From a virus: a stretch of DNA of 55,227 bases. Shown here piece by piece: positions 1 through 8,483 of the stretch. The position numbers and the translations under genes are program-made. The notes under the pieces were generated by a model. The model searched no databases and was not told the origin of the DNA. It saw only the letters and a list, made by a program, of their open reading frames with translations. The stretch spans positions 1 through 55,227 of IMG/VR virus record IMGVR_UViG_3300034073_001024; one strand, given 5' to 3'. How positions within the stretch are numbered: position 1 is the first letter of the stretch; each line of letters opens with the position of its first letter.

Positions 1-127
1 CGGCTTCTGCTGCTGCAGGGCGATGCGGGTTCGATTCCCGCCTGGGTGCTGCTTAGACTAGCGATATGACGATCGCCGATGACCTAGAGGCATTTTTCAG
101 CTTTGATGCTGTGACGGTGACGAATGG
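1..127. repeat. Terminal direct repeat, copy 1 (circle closure)
   Basis: These 127 bases are identical to 55101-55227. The length equals a common largest assembler k-mer (127), so this is most simply the overlap left when a circular contig is written linearly. The repeat holds the 3' part of a tRNA-like element and the start of the first head-tail gene. A genuine short terminal repeat of the virion DNA is less likely, because the lambda-type large terminase suggests cohesive ends. Confidence 0.95.
54..59 (+). promoter_or_regulatory. TAGACT hexamer, candidate late -10 element
   Basis: TAGACT lies 12 bases before the first tail-side start codon. The same hexamer occurs in four other late plus-strand gaps (16321, 49303, 54581, 55009). 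It matches the general -10 pattern TANANT, but no shared -35 box is visible at the usual distance. Assignment to the phage sigma factor is inference. Confidence 0.3.
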
Positions 128-497
128 TATTGTCACCAGCACGGGACTGCTTGATATGCCGTCAGAAATCATCGCTGATGGTGCAGTGCTAACAACTGAT
201 TACAAGCTGACGGTAAGAGCAGGAGATTTCGGCGGACTGCTGTATGGCGATGGGCTGACTGTTAACGGCATCAACTACACAGTGCGTAATGTGATGCTGG
301 TAGATGATGGGCGGATTGCTGAAATCAGCTTGATGAAGATCGCGCCACCTGCTGAAGCACCTGGCGGCAGACCGCGTGAATTTGGACTGCAGGATTTGGC
401 GGATGTGAATTTAATCAATCCAAGCCAAGGTGACATGCTGATCAACGATGGCACTGATTTCGTCAATATACCAGAGATCAACGGTGGCAGTGCATGA
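66..497 (+). CDS. Head-tail connector / head completion protein (gpFII-like)
   Basis: 143 aa. Residues 1-100 resemble small phage head-tail joining proteins: a beta-rich stretch with a turn of the form DGLTVNGINYTVRNVML, typical of adaptors that bind the capsid vertex or tail terminator. The C-terminal 40 residues (DLADVNLINPSQGDMLIND) match a short motif often found at the end of phage structural proteins. It is the first gene after the cyAbrB/tRNA-like insert, and its stop overlaps the next start (ATGA). Position in lambda order supports the role. The family name is inferred from context more than from a diagnostic motif. Confidence 0.6.
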   Translation: MTIADDLEAFFSFDAVTVTNGIVTSTGLLDMPSEIIADGAVLTTDYKLTVRAGDFGGLLYGDGLTVNGINYTVRNVMLVDDGRIAEISLMKIAPPAEAPGGRPREFGLQDLADVNLINPSQGDMLINDGTDFVNIPEINGGSA

Positions 498-1423
498 GAC
501 GGTACGGCATCCAATTAGAGCAGGGGAAATATGTAATATTGACTGAAGAGGGATACGCGCTGATGCTGGACCCCGGCACCTCAACCGAACGGCAGTATAT
601 TCGGCACCGCTATGACACCGGCACTAGCTGGGGCGCATCAAATGCAGTGCTGCGTGCTGGTGAACTTGGCATTGAATATGACGCTATTAGCTTGCGAGGC
701 AAGATCGGCGATGGCGTGACGGCATGGAATGACCTGCCTTATACGGAACTAGGACAGCAGCCTGGATTTCAGGCAGTGCAGTTTGACACTGCTGCTGATA
801 TTGGGGTTGGCACCGGCCAGATTGCATGGAATGCCGATGAGCAGACGCTTGACCTTGGCAAGGGTGGTGGCGTCACGCTGCAGATCGGTAGTGAGCAGCT
901 GATGCTGGTTCGCAACAGCACTCCGAACACCATCCCAAATGGCACTGCGGTGCGCTTTGTTGGTACGCTCGGCAACAGCGGCCGGCTGCTGGTGGCGCCA
1001 ATGATCGCTGATGGCAGCTTGCCGGGATATGTGTTTTTTGGTGTCACCACGCAAGCGATTGCGCCGGGTGTTGATGGTTTCGTTACGACCTTCGGCAAGG
1101 TAAGGCAAGTTGACACACGCCCATTTGAGGAAGGTGATGTGCTTTGGTGTGACCCAGCAGTGCCGGGTGGATTCACGCGGACTGAGCCTCAAGCGCCAAA
1201 CCTGAAGCTGCCGGTTGCTGCGGTGATCAGCAAAGCCACTAACGGCATTTTGATGGTGCGTGCTGACACCGGCCGCAGGCTGCAGGATCTGCACGACGTA
1301 GAGGCCAATGGCGGCAAGGTTGATCAGGATGTGCTCGGATGGAATGCAACGGCAGGACGATGGGAGCCGACCGATAGGCTGACGCTACTGGAGGCGCGAG
1401 TCTCGGCACTGGAGGCGCCATGA
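494..1423 (+). CDS. Structural protein with Mtd-N-like domain; possible head fibre or decoration
   Basis: 309 aa. Residues about 50-85 (AVLRAGELGIEYDAISLRGK, then IGDGVTAWNDLPY) match the N-terminal beta-prism motif of the phage major tropism determinant family. Residues 110-265 form a repetitive beta domain (LDLGKGGGVTLQIGSEQLML, later GFVTTFGKVRQVDT) seen in many phage virion proteins. The end has a short DLHDVEANGGKVDQDVLGWN motif and a brief coiled coil (LTLLEARVSALEA), suggesting a trimer. It sits between two head-tail joining genes, not with the tail fibres, so a head-attached fibre is an alternative to a tail adhesin. Confidence 0.55.
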   Translation: MRRYGIQLEQGKYVILTEEGYALMLDPGTSTERQYIRHRYDTGTSWGASNAVLRAGELGIEYDAISLRGKIGDGVTAWNDLPYTELGQQPGFQAVQFDTAADIGVGTGQIAWNADEQTLDLGKGGGVTLQIGSEQLMLVRNSTPNTIPNGTAVRFVGTLGNSGRLLVAPMIADGSLPGYVFFGVTTQAIAPGVDGFVTTFGKVRQVDTRPFEEGDVLWCDPAVPGGFTRTEPQAPNLKLPVAAVISKATNGILMVRADTGRRLQDLHDVEANGGKVDQDVLGWNATAGRWEPTDRLTLLEARVSALEAP

Positions 1424-1839
1424 CTAAACGTGAACGCATCTTGCAAGCTGTTGTTACAGCGCTCACGGGTACTGAGGAAGTCGGCAGCCGCATCTATCGC
1501 AGCCGCGTCGAGCCATTTGCGCGCGGCGAAAGCCCTGCAATTGTGGTGGAACCAATTGCAGATCAAGCGGAGCAGAACACCAGCCTGCCGACGCTGGACT
1601 GGAGCTTGGCAGTACGCGTTGCAATTATCGTTCGAGCAACGGTGCCAGATCAAGCGGCAGATCCAATCATTGAATCAGCACATGCCAAGATTATGGCTGA
1701 TTTAACACTCGGTGGTTATGCGATTGATGTGCAACCAAAACAAGTTGGTTTTGAGCTGATTGAAGCAGACCAGCCGGCTGGTGTGATCACGATGGATTAT
1801 CTTGTGAGGTATAGAACCGCTGTGGCAAGCCTACAATGA
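1420..1839 (+). CDS. Tail terminator-like protein (gpU position)
   Basis: 139 aa. An alpha/beta protein starting TKRERILQAVVTAL, with a middle strand LDWSLAVRVAIIVRA, resembling tail terminator or tail-completion proteins that cap the tail tube and dock it to the head. It is overlapped by its neighbours (ATGA upstream, ATGATG downstream) and lies directly before the tail tube gene, exactly where lambda gpU lies. The call depends mostly on size, fold impression and gene order. Confidence 0.6.
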   Translation: MTKRERILQAVVTALTGTEEVGSRIYRSRVEPFARGESPAIVVEPIADQAEQNTSLPTLDWSLAVRVAIIVRATVPDQAADPIIESAHAKIMADLTLGGYAIDVQPKQVGFELIEADQPAGVITMDYLVRYRTAVASLQ

Positions 1840-2063
1840 TGGATGAATACCACGGGCAGGGTGGCTCCTACATCCTTGACCCTGAAACAGGCAAGCGCAC
1901 CTTAGTGGGGCGCACTCTACCTTCGGTGACAAACGATGCCACTCCTGACACGCAAACGCCTGATCCTGCTGGAATCAGAGACAACCTACGGAACCGACCC
2001 GACACCAACCGGCGCGGACGCCGTGCTGGTGCGCGATCTGAACATCACCCCGCTGCAGAGTGA
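1836..2063 (+). CDS. Small conserved phage protein, overlaps tail tube gene
   Basis: 75 aa as read. The first 35 residues (DEYHGQGGSYILDPETGKR) are a recognisable small phage protein of unknown function that normally sits before the tail tube gene. The last 43 residues overlap the tail tube coding sequence by 128 bases in another frame and are Arg/Pro-rich, as expected of an out-of-frame extension. The functional protein may end near residue 40, with the original stop lost by mutation. Confidence 0.55.
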   Translation: MMDEYHGQGGSYILDPETGKRTLVGRTLPSVTNDATPDTQTPDPAGIRDNLRNRPDTNRRGRRAGARSEHHPAAE

Positions 2064-2871
2064 TGCAGTAAGCCGTGACCTTGTGCGGCCGTATCTTGGC
2101 GCATCGGAACAGCTGCTGGCCAATACCCGCGTCGAGGTTACCTTCAGCGTCGAACTTGCCGGCTCCGGCACTGCAGGCACTGCACCGCGCTACGGCAAGG
2201 CACTGCTGGCCTGCGGCCTGAGCGAAACCGTGGTGGCTAGCACTAGCGTCACCTACGGCCCGGTAAGCGCTAGCTTCGGCAGCTGCACCATCTATTACAA
2301 CATTGATGGTGTGCTGCATAAGGTAACTGGCGCACGCGGTACGTTCACGATCAATGGCACTGTTGGTGAAATTCCAACGATTGACTTTACCTTCACCGGT
2401 GTCTATAACGCACCGACTGATACGGCACTGCCTTCGGTGACGTATGCAGATCAAGCGACGCCTGTACTGTTCAAGGCTGGTAATACCAGCGGCTTCCAAC
2501 TTCTCGGCTACAGCGGATGCCTGCAATCCGTGAGCTTTGATATTGGCAATACGCTGATCTACCGCGAGCTTGTTGGATGCAGCAAAGAGGTGCTGCTGAC
2601 CGATCGCGCTGCTACTGGTAGCGCAACGATTGAAGCGCCGACCATCGCGCAGAAGGATTACTTCACTGCTGCGCAGGGAGATGGTGTGCTGGGCAACTTG
2701 CTGTTCCAGCATGGGCAGACTGCTGGCAATATCGTCAATTTCGCCTCTACGCGAGTCGATATTGGTGATGTCAGCTATGCTGACCAAGACGGCATCCACA
2801 TGCTGACCATCCCCTACACCTGCGTGCCAAGCACTGCGGGTAATGACGAGTTCTCGCTGATTTACACTTAA
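1936..2871 (+). CDS. Major tail tube protein (gpV-like)
   Basis: 311 aa, beta-rich, Thr/Gly/Ala-rich and nearly free of long helices, typical of siphovirus tail tube subunits that stack as hexamers around the tape measure. It opens LLTRKRLILLESETTYGTDP, a frequent start for tail tube proteins of this group, and holds paired strands such as ATIEAPTIAQKDYF in the second half. It lies between the tail terminator and the frameshifted chaperone genes, as in lambda. A hairpin directly after the stop probably limits read-through into the less needed chaperone and tape measure genes. Confidence 0.8.
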   Translation: MPLLTRKRLILLESETTYGTDPTPTGADAVLVRDLNITPLQSDAVSRDLVRPYLGASEQLLANTRVEVTFSVELAGSGTAGTAPRYGKALLACGLSETVVASTSVTYGPVSASFGSCTIYYNIDGVLHKVTGARGTFTINGTVGEIPTIDFTFTGVYNAPTDTALPSVTYADQATPVLFKAGNTSGFQLLGYSGCLQSVSFDIGNTLIYRELVGCSKEVLLTDRAATGSATIEAPTIAQKDYFTAAQGDGVLGNLLFQHGQTAGNIVNFASTRVDIGDVSYADQDGIHMLTIPYTCVPSTAGNDEFSLIYT

Positions 2872-2888
2872 TCGGCGACTGCGCAATC

Positions 2889-2908
2889 AAGGGGGCGATG
2901 CCCCCTTT
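2889..2908 (+). terminator. Hairpin terminator after tail tube gene
   Basis: AAGGGGGC pairs with GCCCCCTT around a GAT loop, and the run of T is short. It lies 18 bases after the tail tube stop, a usual place for partial termination that lowers expression of the chaperone and tape measure relative to the tube. An in-frame ATG at 2898 lies inside the hairpin, so 2931 is preferred as the next start. Confidence 0.7.
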
Positions 2909-2930
2909 CCTTCCCATTTTCACCTACGCG

Positions 2931-3278
2931 ATGTCTTTTGTCCTTTCTGTTTCCGCTACCTACAAGTGGCCCGTTACCGTTGAAATTGCCGCTGATGGTG
3001 GTGGACGTCACAAATTTACATTTGACGCAGAATTCAAACGCCTTCCATCTGATGAGGTAAAGCGACTCTTGAATCCAGAGGATGGAGATGACGCACCAAC
3101 CGACGAAGATTTTTGCCGCGATAACGTCGTGGGATGGTCGGGAGTCAAGGATGATGAAGGTTCTGATGTGCTTTTCAGTCAAGAGTCGCTGAATAAACTT
3201 CTTCAGATCCACCCAGTTCCTGCCATGATCGTTAAGGCATGGATTGATAGCATTTCCGGGGCAAAACAAAAAAACTAA
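2931..3278 (+). CDS. Tail assembly chaperone, short form (gpG-like)
   Basis: 115 aa from ATG 2931. An acidic protein starting SFVLSVSATYKWPVTVEIAA. It belongs to the tail chaperone class that coats the tape measure before tube polymerisation. It ends in GAKQKN, whose codons form the slippery run A AAA AAC directly before the stop. Translation can therefore either stop here or shift back one base into the T domain. An upstream ATG (2898) would lie in a terminator hairpin and is less likely. Confidence 0.8.
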   Translation: MSFVLSVSATYKWPVTVEIAADGGGRHKFTFDAEFKRLPSDEVKRLLNPEDGDDAPTDEDFCRDNVVGWSGVKDDEGSDVLFSQESLNKLLQIHPVPAMIVKAWIDSISGAKQKN

Positions 3279-3589
3279 TAGATGCCGCCAAGTACTGGTC
3301 AAATGGCGGCGTAATTGACGAATCAAATGATGACGCATCTGCTTTTGGTATTGAGCTACCAAAAGCAGATGACGTCATTAATTGCTTTGAAGTTTGGCCA
3401 GAGAATTGGGACATTGTAATGATGTGGTTGCGTGTTTCCACGCAATGGCGTGCTAGCGCTAGCGGAATCATTGGGCTTGATTACGGAGTGCTTCCATGGA
3501 TATTTAAGCTATATGAAGTTAGCGAAGAAAAGGAGATGTTAGAGGGATTGCGGCTGATGGAGCAGACGTGTTTAGAATGTATGTCATAG
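2931..3589 (+). CDS. Tail assembly chaperone, frameshifted long form (gpGT-like)
   Basis: Product of a -1 shift at 3269-3275. After decoding AAC the ribosome re-reads the C and continues CTA ATA GAT. The added 105-codon T domain runs 3275-3589 and reads LIDAAKYWSNGGVIDE..., with W-rich segments PENWDIVMMWLRVSTQWR and GIIGLDYGVLPW. This is the pattern of T domains, which recruit the tail tube to the tape measure. The T frame has no suitable start of its own, which supports frameshifting. It ends 14 bases before the tape measure start. Confidence 0.8.
3269..3275 (+). promoter_or_regulatory. -1 ribosomal frameshift slippery heptamer (A AAA AAC)
   Basis: The heptamer fits the canonical X XXY YYZ form in the G reading frame and is followed at once by the G stop codon TAA. 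The downstream open frame is exactly in the -1 register. Tandem tRNA slippage on A-runs of this kind is the known mechanism for siphovirus G/GT genes. Confidence 0.85.
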
Positions 3590-3602
3590 GAGGCTGCGTG
3601 CA

Positions 3603-6600
3603 ATGGCAATGAACATGGATGCGGTGCTCCGCATTGCCGCAAAAGTCCAAGGTTTAAATGATTTTAAGGCGCTTTCTGATCAGCTTTTAAATGTCAACAA
3701 GGCATCTACAGATAGCCAAGCTGGCTTTCAGCGTTTATCAAGCGAGTCAAGCCGATTAGCACAAGAATCAGTCCGTGCGGCCAATAGCGCTAAAATTCAA
3801 TCCGCATCGCTTCGGGAGCTTGGAGCAAGTGCTCGCACAAATGCAACCGAAATACGACGTAGCAGCGGAGAAGCGCAATCATTTGGAGCCGTACTTCAAC
3901 GACTGCGCAGTCAATCAACTGGAGTTGTTGATGGAATCGTAAAGTCAGCATTTAATGCAGCAAGTGGAATTAATACGCTTTCCGCATCATTTACCCCAGT
4001 AAATGATCAAATCGACGCAAGCAAGGCAAATGTTAATCAATTTTCCGATTCGCTGCAGCAGTTAAGTGGTCAGTCCGCTAGCGCTTTGAGCGGTATTGGC
4101 AAGTCTGCAATCAATGCAGCCAATGGAATCCATGAGCTGCAGGTATCTTTAGATCCGACGGACCAGCAGATTGCATTGGTTCGACAAGAGCTAATTGAGT
4201 TTGAGGCAAGTTCCAAGAAAACAGAAAGGTCAATTGCGCAGCAAATTCAAGTATTTAAGAATTTGCGAAGTCAAGCAGAATTAAATGGTGAAATTTACAA
4301 ACAACTTACGGCAGATATTGACCGCTTGCGTGCAACAACATCGGCGATTGATGCCGCAGGATCCAAAGGCGCGCAAGGTATTGAAAAAGTAACTACCGCA
4401 AGTAAATCAAGCAGTGCGGCATTAAAGGATCAAATTAAAACACTGGAAAGATTGCGGCGCAAGCTAACAGAAAGCAGTGAAGGCTATAAGGTCATTGGCA
4501 GGGAAATTGATAACCTCAAGGCAAAATCTGCTGCGCTTGATTTACCAAAATTCACGGCCCCTAGTGCAGCCGCTGCTGCATCAGGCACAGTCGGAGCGAT
4601 CCGCCAGCTAGTTGACCTGCGGCGAGAGCTATCAAAAACAAATGCAGGTCGCGTTGTACTTGCTGGCGAGGGGACAGCAATTGCAGGCTTGACCGGAACT
4701 ATTGGTGCAGCTGGTGCAGCTGGTATTGGCGGTGCAGCCGGTGGGTTGAGCGGCATTGCTAGCCAGCTGGATGTTATTGCAAACAAGGCATCTGCTCTGC
4801 CGGGAGTGCTCAAGCCTCTAGGCGGGCTGCTGGCAACTCCTGCTGCTGCCGCTGGTGATGCTATTGCTAATTGGGGCGCAAGCCTAGCTGCGGCTCAGTC
4901 AAAACTTGCTGCGCTGTCTGGCCCGTTTGAGGCAATTGGCACAGCGATTCAATCAATTGGCCCAGAAACGACGTTAGCGGCTGGTGCGGCATCACTTGCG
5001 ATTGCATCTGTTTATGACGTATTAAAGCGTCGAGCAGATGAAGCTCAGCGCGATTTAGAGGAGTCTTTTAAAGGTATTTCAGATGACGTGCAAAGAACAC
5101 TGCAGCAGTTAGCGCGTGTTTTTGATGCGGTTCCAGCTGCTCGCCTTGCTGCTCAACGTGAATTACGTGATCGCAATTTAGCGCGACTTGGTGAAGCACA
5201 ACCCGGCTCAATTGAAGCGCGACGCGCTGCAAATGCTGTTGTATCGGCCGAACGTGAAATCACCAAAATTCAAGGGGAACAAAATAAGCTGCTTGATGCT
5301 GCACGCGCAAGGGAAAGCGAAAAGCTTAAACTTCAAAAAGAACAGCGCGATGCAGTAACGCAAAGGCTTAACCTTCAAAAAAGGTTAACGCAAGAAACGA
5401 TTAAGGAGCGCGAGGAATTACGGCAATCAAATGCAATAGCTAAATCAATCAGACGCAACCAAGAACGCACCGCGTCAGAGAAGCAGCGCCAAGCTGAGTT
5501 GGCAGAAACCATCAAACAGCAGCGCGATATCGCACGCAGCCGACTTGACATTCAACGCAAATTAACAGAAGAAGCTCGTAATGAGCGCAATGAATTAAGG
5601 CAATCAAACGCAATTGCCGGATCTATTCGCCGCAATCAAGAGCGTCAAGAGCGCGCCGCCGCTGCTCAAGAAAGGATTAGGCGTAATGCTGCCGCTGCGT
5701 TTCCGCGATCTACGATGCTTGCATTGCCGGCTGCTGGGCAGACGACGGCACCTGGCACCGGCCAAGCCATCAGCGGTGGCGCAAGGTTGTCACGGTCTAA
5801 CATTGAAACTGCTGGAACACGCGATGTAATTGGCACTGCAATGAGCAGCTTGCCAAAAGCGTTAGAACAGGCAAATGCAGCAGCAACAAAAACCAAAGGT
5901 GCGCTAAGGGATGTATTCATTGAAATCACAAAAGCAGAGCAGGCAAGCAATGGAAGTATTAACAGCTTGCAGAGGCAGCGTGCCGCATGGCAAGCATTGC
6001 AAAATGCCGTAAATCCAGCAGCTCCTGCTTATGAAAATGCACGACGCAATGTAGAGCGCCTTGATAATCAACTGCAGCGACTTACCAGGACCCAGCAAAA
6101 GGCGGCTGTAGCGCAGGAGCCTAGGGGCGGTATTGGAGTCGCCGGTAGCGCATTAGGATCACTTGCGCTTGGCGGCGGCTTGCAGGGTGCACTTGGCGCA
6201 GCAGCAGGTGAGCTGATGTTTTCTGGTGGCGCTGCCAAATTTGCAGCTGGCGCTGGCATTGCTGCGGTAGCGGCGGTTGGTGCATTGGCTGCAACTGTTG
6301 GCATTGAGGCAGAAAATGCTGAAGTTCGGCTAAAGTCGCTTACTGATCAATTTGGTGAATATACGCAAGCGCAAGCCGCCGCGGCGCGTATTGCAAAAAC
6401 ATTGAGAATGAGTCAAATAGAATCAGCTGATTCGTTCAGTCAGCTTTACGCTGCATTGAGGCCGACTGGTGTCACCATTAAAGAAATCGAGGATGCATTT
6501 ATTGGATTTACAGCAGCTGCAAGGGCAAGCGGCACAACTGCGCAAGAGTCCACAGCGGCGATGCTGCAACTGAAGCAAGCACTAGGATCTGGCGTGCTAC

Positions 6601-8483
6601 AGGGTGATGAATTACGTTCAATACGCGAACAAGCGCCACTTGCGGCGCAAGCTATAGCCAAGGAAATGAATGTTAGTGTTGGCGAATTAAAAAAACTAGG
6701 AGAACAAGGAAAAATTACAACAGATATTGTACTGCGAGCTTTGGCGGCGCTAAAGAACCAAAGCCTCGATAAGTTAAACAAACAACTAAACACAAGCGGT
6801 CAAGCATTGCAAGACCTAAGCAATGCAACAAACGACTTTGGCCGCACGATTGCAAGGGTTTTTGGCCCTACTTCTGTTGCAATTGTTCGCAGCCTTGGAA
6901 ATGCAATACGCGAAGTCAATGCAGTAATGGGCGCATTGACCGGCGACAATGGCGCCATGGGCAGAATTGAAGATATGCAACGTGCACGCGCGCAAGCTGA
7001 GCGTGATACAAATGCTCGTCAATTTGGATGGTTTGATTTCCAGGGAAGAGAGCAATTTTTTCGCCAACGAACTCAGCAACTATTTCGCCAGTACCAAGAA
7101 GAACGTGCTGCTGCAGCTGAGCGCTCCGCGCCACCACCGACAGCAGCGCAAGAAGCAGAAAGGCAAAGAGCTGCGCGCGACCGTGAGCAAGCACGTCAGA
7201 GTGCAAATGCCGACAAGCAAAATAAAGATAAGCGCGATGCAGAAAAAACGCAATCACGCATGAATGAATTGCTCAGCGATAATTTGCGCCTTAATACTGA
7301 GCTTGGCAACATTGGAAAAGATCGCCTCAGTCAAATCAGAGCCGAGCATGATCTAATTCCGCAATTACTGAAGCTAGAGCTTGCTGATCTTAATGCAACA
7401 CTAAAAGGCGATGAATTGAGGCAAGCTAGGATCAATACGATTCTAGAGGCTAGAACAAGGGCGCTTCAACTTGAGCAAGAGTTCAAAGATGTCACAAACG
7501 AAATTAACAATCTCCTTGGCCAATCAAAAGAATTAAGCTTTAAGGTTTTTAGTGGATTCAGGCCGGAGGAATCACCACTTAGCAAAGAACTGTTAGCTAT
7601 CAATCAGGAACTGGTTAATGCTGATAAAGCCGCTGAAGATTTACTTAAGCGCTTGTCTGAACTTGGCGGCACAAATCCAGAAACCGCCACTGCGCGCACA
7701 TCAATAGGAAACCTGCGCGGCGCAATTGCAGGAGTCAATCCAGTTGCGGTCGCAAGTCAGCGTATCACGCAGGGTGATGTAGATGCGCTGCAGCAAGAGA
7801 TACAAGGGCTTCAAAATTACGGCAGAGAGCTGTCCACTATTGAGCAGCTTGCGATTAAATATGGCGAAGAATGGAGCAAAATTGACCCATCTGTTCGATC
7901 GTCGTTAGAAACGCTTGCCAAGCAGCGCGACGCATTGCAAGCAAATGTAGATAAAACACGCGAGTGGAATAATGTTTTGAACCAAGCTGGAACCACAATC
8001 GGCGGGGTGCTGCAAGATTTAATTACAGGTACAAACGACTGGCGGTCTAGCCTTAATAGCGCATTGAAGTCACTTGCAAATCTTGTATTCCAGCAAGCAT
8101 TGGCGGGACTTGCCGGTAAAGACGGCATCGGTGTATTTAGCTTTTTGTCGGGAAGTTTAGGTGCTGGCACCAAAAAATTCGCCAATGGCGGAGTAGTCAA
8201 TAGCCCAACGATGTTTAGGTTCGCCGATGGCGGCACCATGCGCAATGGCTTGATGGGCGAAGCAGGCCCCGAGGCGATCATCCCACTCAAGCGCGGGCGT
8301 GATGGCAAGCTAGGTGTTGCCGGTGGCGGCAGCAGCACCAGCATTACAGTCAACGTAGACGCAAGCGGCAGCAGTGTTCAAGGCAGCGACCAGCAAGCTA
8401 GTCAGCTTGGCCGTGCTATCGCTGCTGCCGTGCAACAAGAGCTGATCAAGCAGAAACGACCTGGAGGGCTGCTGACGCGATGA
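3603..8483 (+). CDS. Tape measure protein
   Basis: 1626 aa. It sets tail length and is ejected with DNA. The N-terminal half is helical and Gln/Ser/Ala-rich. Coiled coils (about residues 480-700) carry a visible duplication ending in RQSNAIAxSIRRNQER. Gly/Ala-rich hydrophobic stretches at about 350-450 and 840-895 could cross a membrane. Residues about 900-1060 (SLTDQFGEYTQAQAAA, then GVLQGDELRSIREQAPLAAQ) match the tape measure N-domain family. The C-terminus (FADGG, GLMGEAGPEAIIPL) is the classic tape measure ending. AGGAGG (3588-3593) precedes the start. At roughly 0.15 nm per residue the tail would be about 240 nm. Confidence 0.92.
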   Translation: MAMNMDAVLRIAAKVQGLNDFKALSDQLLNVNKASTDSQAGFQRLSSESSRLAQESVRAANSAKIQSASLRELGASARTNATEIRRSSGEAQSFGAVLQRLRSQSTGVVDGIVKSAFNAASGINTLSASFTPVNDQIDASKANVNQFSDSLQQLSGQSASALSGIGKSAINAANGIHELQVSLDPTDQQIALVRQELIEFEASSKKTERSIAQQIQVFKNLRSQAELNGEIYKQLTADIDRLRATTSAIDAAGSKGAQGIEKVTTASKSSSAALKDQIKTLERLRRKLTESSEGYKVIGREIDNLKAKSAALDLPKFTAPSAAAAASGTVGAIRQLVDLRRELSKTNAGRVVLAGEGTAIAGLTGTIGAAGAAGIGGAAGGLSGIASQLDVIANKASALPGVLKPLGGLLATPAAAAGDAIANWGASLAAAQSKLAALSGPFEAIGTAIQSIGPETTLAAGAASLAIASVYDVLKRRADEAQRDLEESFKGISDDVQRTLQQLARVFDAVPAARLAAQRELRDRNLARLGEAQPGSIEARRAANAVVSAEREITKIQGEQNKLLDAARARESEKLKLQKEQRDAVTQRLNLQKRLTQETIKEREELRQSNAIAKSIRRNQERTASEKQRQAELAETIKQQRDIARSRLDIQRKLTEEARNERNELRQSNAIAGSIRRNQERQERAAAAQERIRRNAAAAFPRSTMLALPAAGQTTAPGTGQAISGGARLSRSNIETAGTRDVIGTAMSSLPKALEQANAAATKTKGALRDVFIEITKAEQASNGSINSLQRQRAAWQALQNAVNPAAPAYENARRNVERLDNQLQRLTRTQQKAAVAQEPRGGIGVAGSALGSLALGGGLQGALGAAAGELMFSGGAAKFAAGAGIAAVAAVGALAATVGIEAENAEVRLKSLTDQFGEYTQAQAAAARIAKTLRMSQIESADSFSQLYAALRPTGVTIKEIEDAFIGFTAAARASGTTAQESTAAMLQLKQALGSGVLQGDELRSIREQAPLAAQAIAKEMNVSVGELKKLGEQGKITTDIVLRALAALKNQSLDKLNKQLNTSGQALQDLSNATNDFGRTIARVFGPTSVAIVRSLGNAIREVNAVMGALTGDNGAMGRIEDMQRARAQAERDTNARQFGWFDFQGREQFFRQRTQQLFRQYQEERAAAAERSAPPPTAAQEAERQRAARDREQARQSANADKQNKDKRDAEKTQSRMNELLSDNLRLNTELGNIGKDRLSQIRAEHDLIPQLLKLELADLNATLKGDELRQARINTILEARTRALQLEQEFKDVTNEINNLLGQSKELSFKVFSGFRPEESPLSKELLAINQELVNADKAAEDLLKRLSELGGTNPETATARTSIGNLRGAIAGVNPVAVASQRITQGDVDALQQEIQGLQNYGRELSTIEQLAIKYGEEWSKIDPSVRSSLETLAKQRDALQANVDKTREWNNVLNQAGTTIGGVLQDLITGTNDWRSSLNSALKSLANLVFQQALAGLAGKDGIGVFSFLSGSLGAGTKKFANGGVVNSPTMFRFADGGTMRNGLMGEAGPEAIIPLKRGRDGKLGVAGGGSSTSITVNVDASGSSVQGSDQQASQLGRAIAAAVQQELIKQKRPGGLLTR

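Noticed and set aside
1-127. Virion direct terminal repeat
   Set aside because: Exact 127-base length and a lambda-type terminase point to an assembly overlap, not packaged terminal repeats.
494-1423. Diversity-generating retroelement
   Set aside because: The Mtd-like motif is present, but no reverse transcriptase, template repeat or variable repeat is visible.
1975-2886. 303-codon minus-strand frame opposite the tail tube gene
   Set aside because: Rich in His, Cys, Arg and Ser without domain pattern; it mirrors the codon use of the tail tube gene on the other strand.
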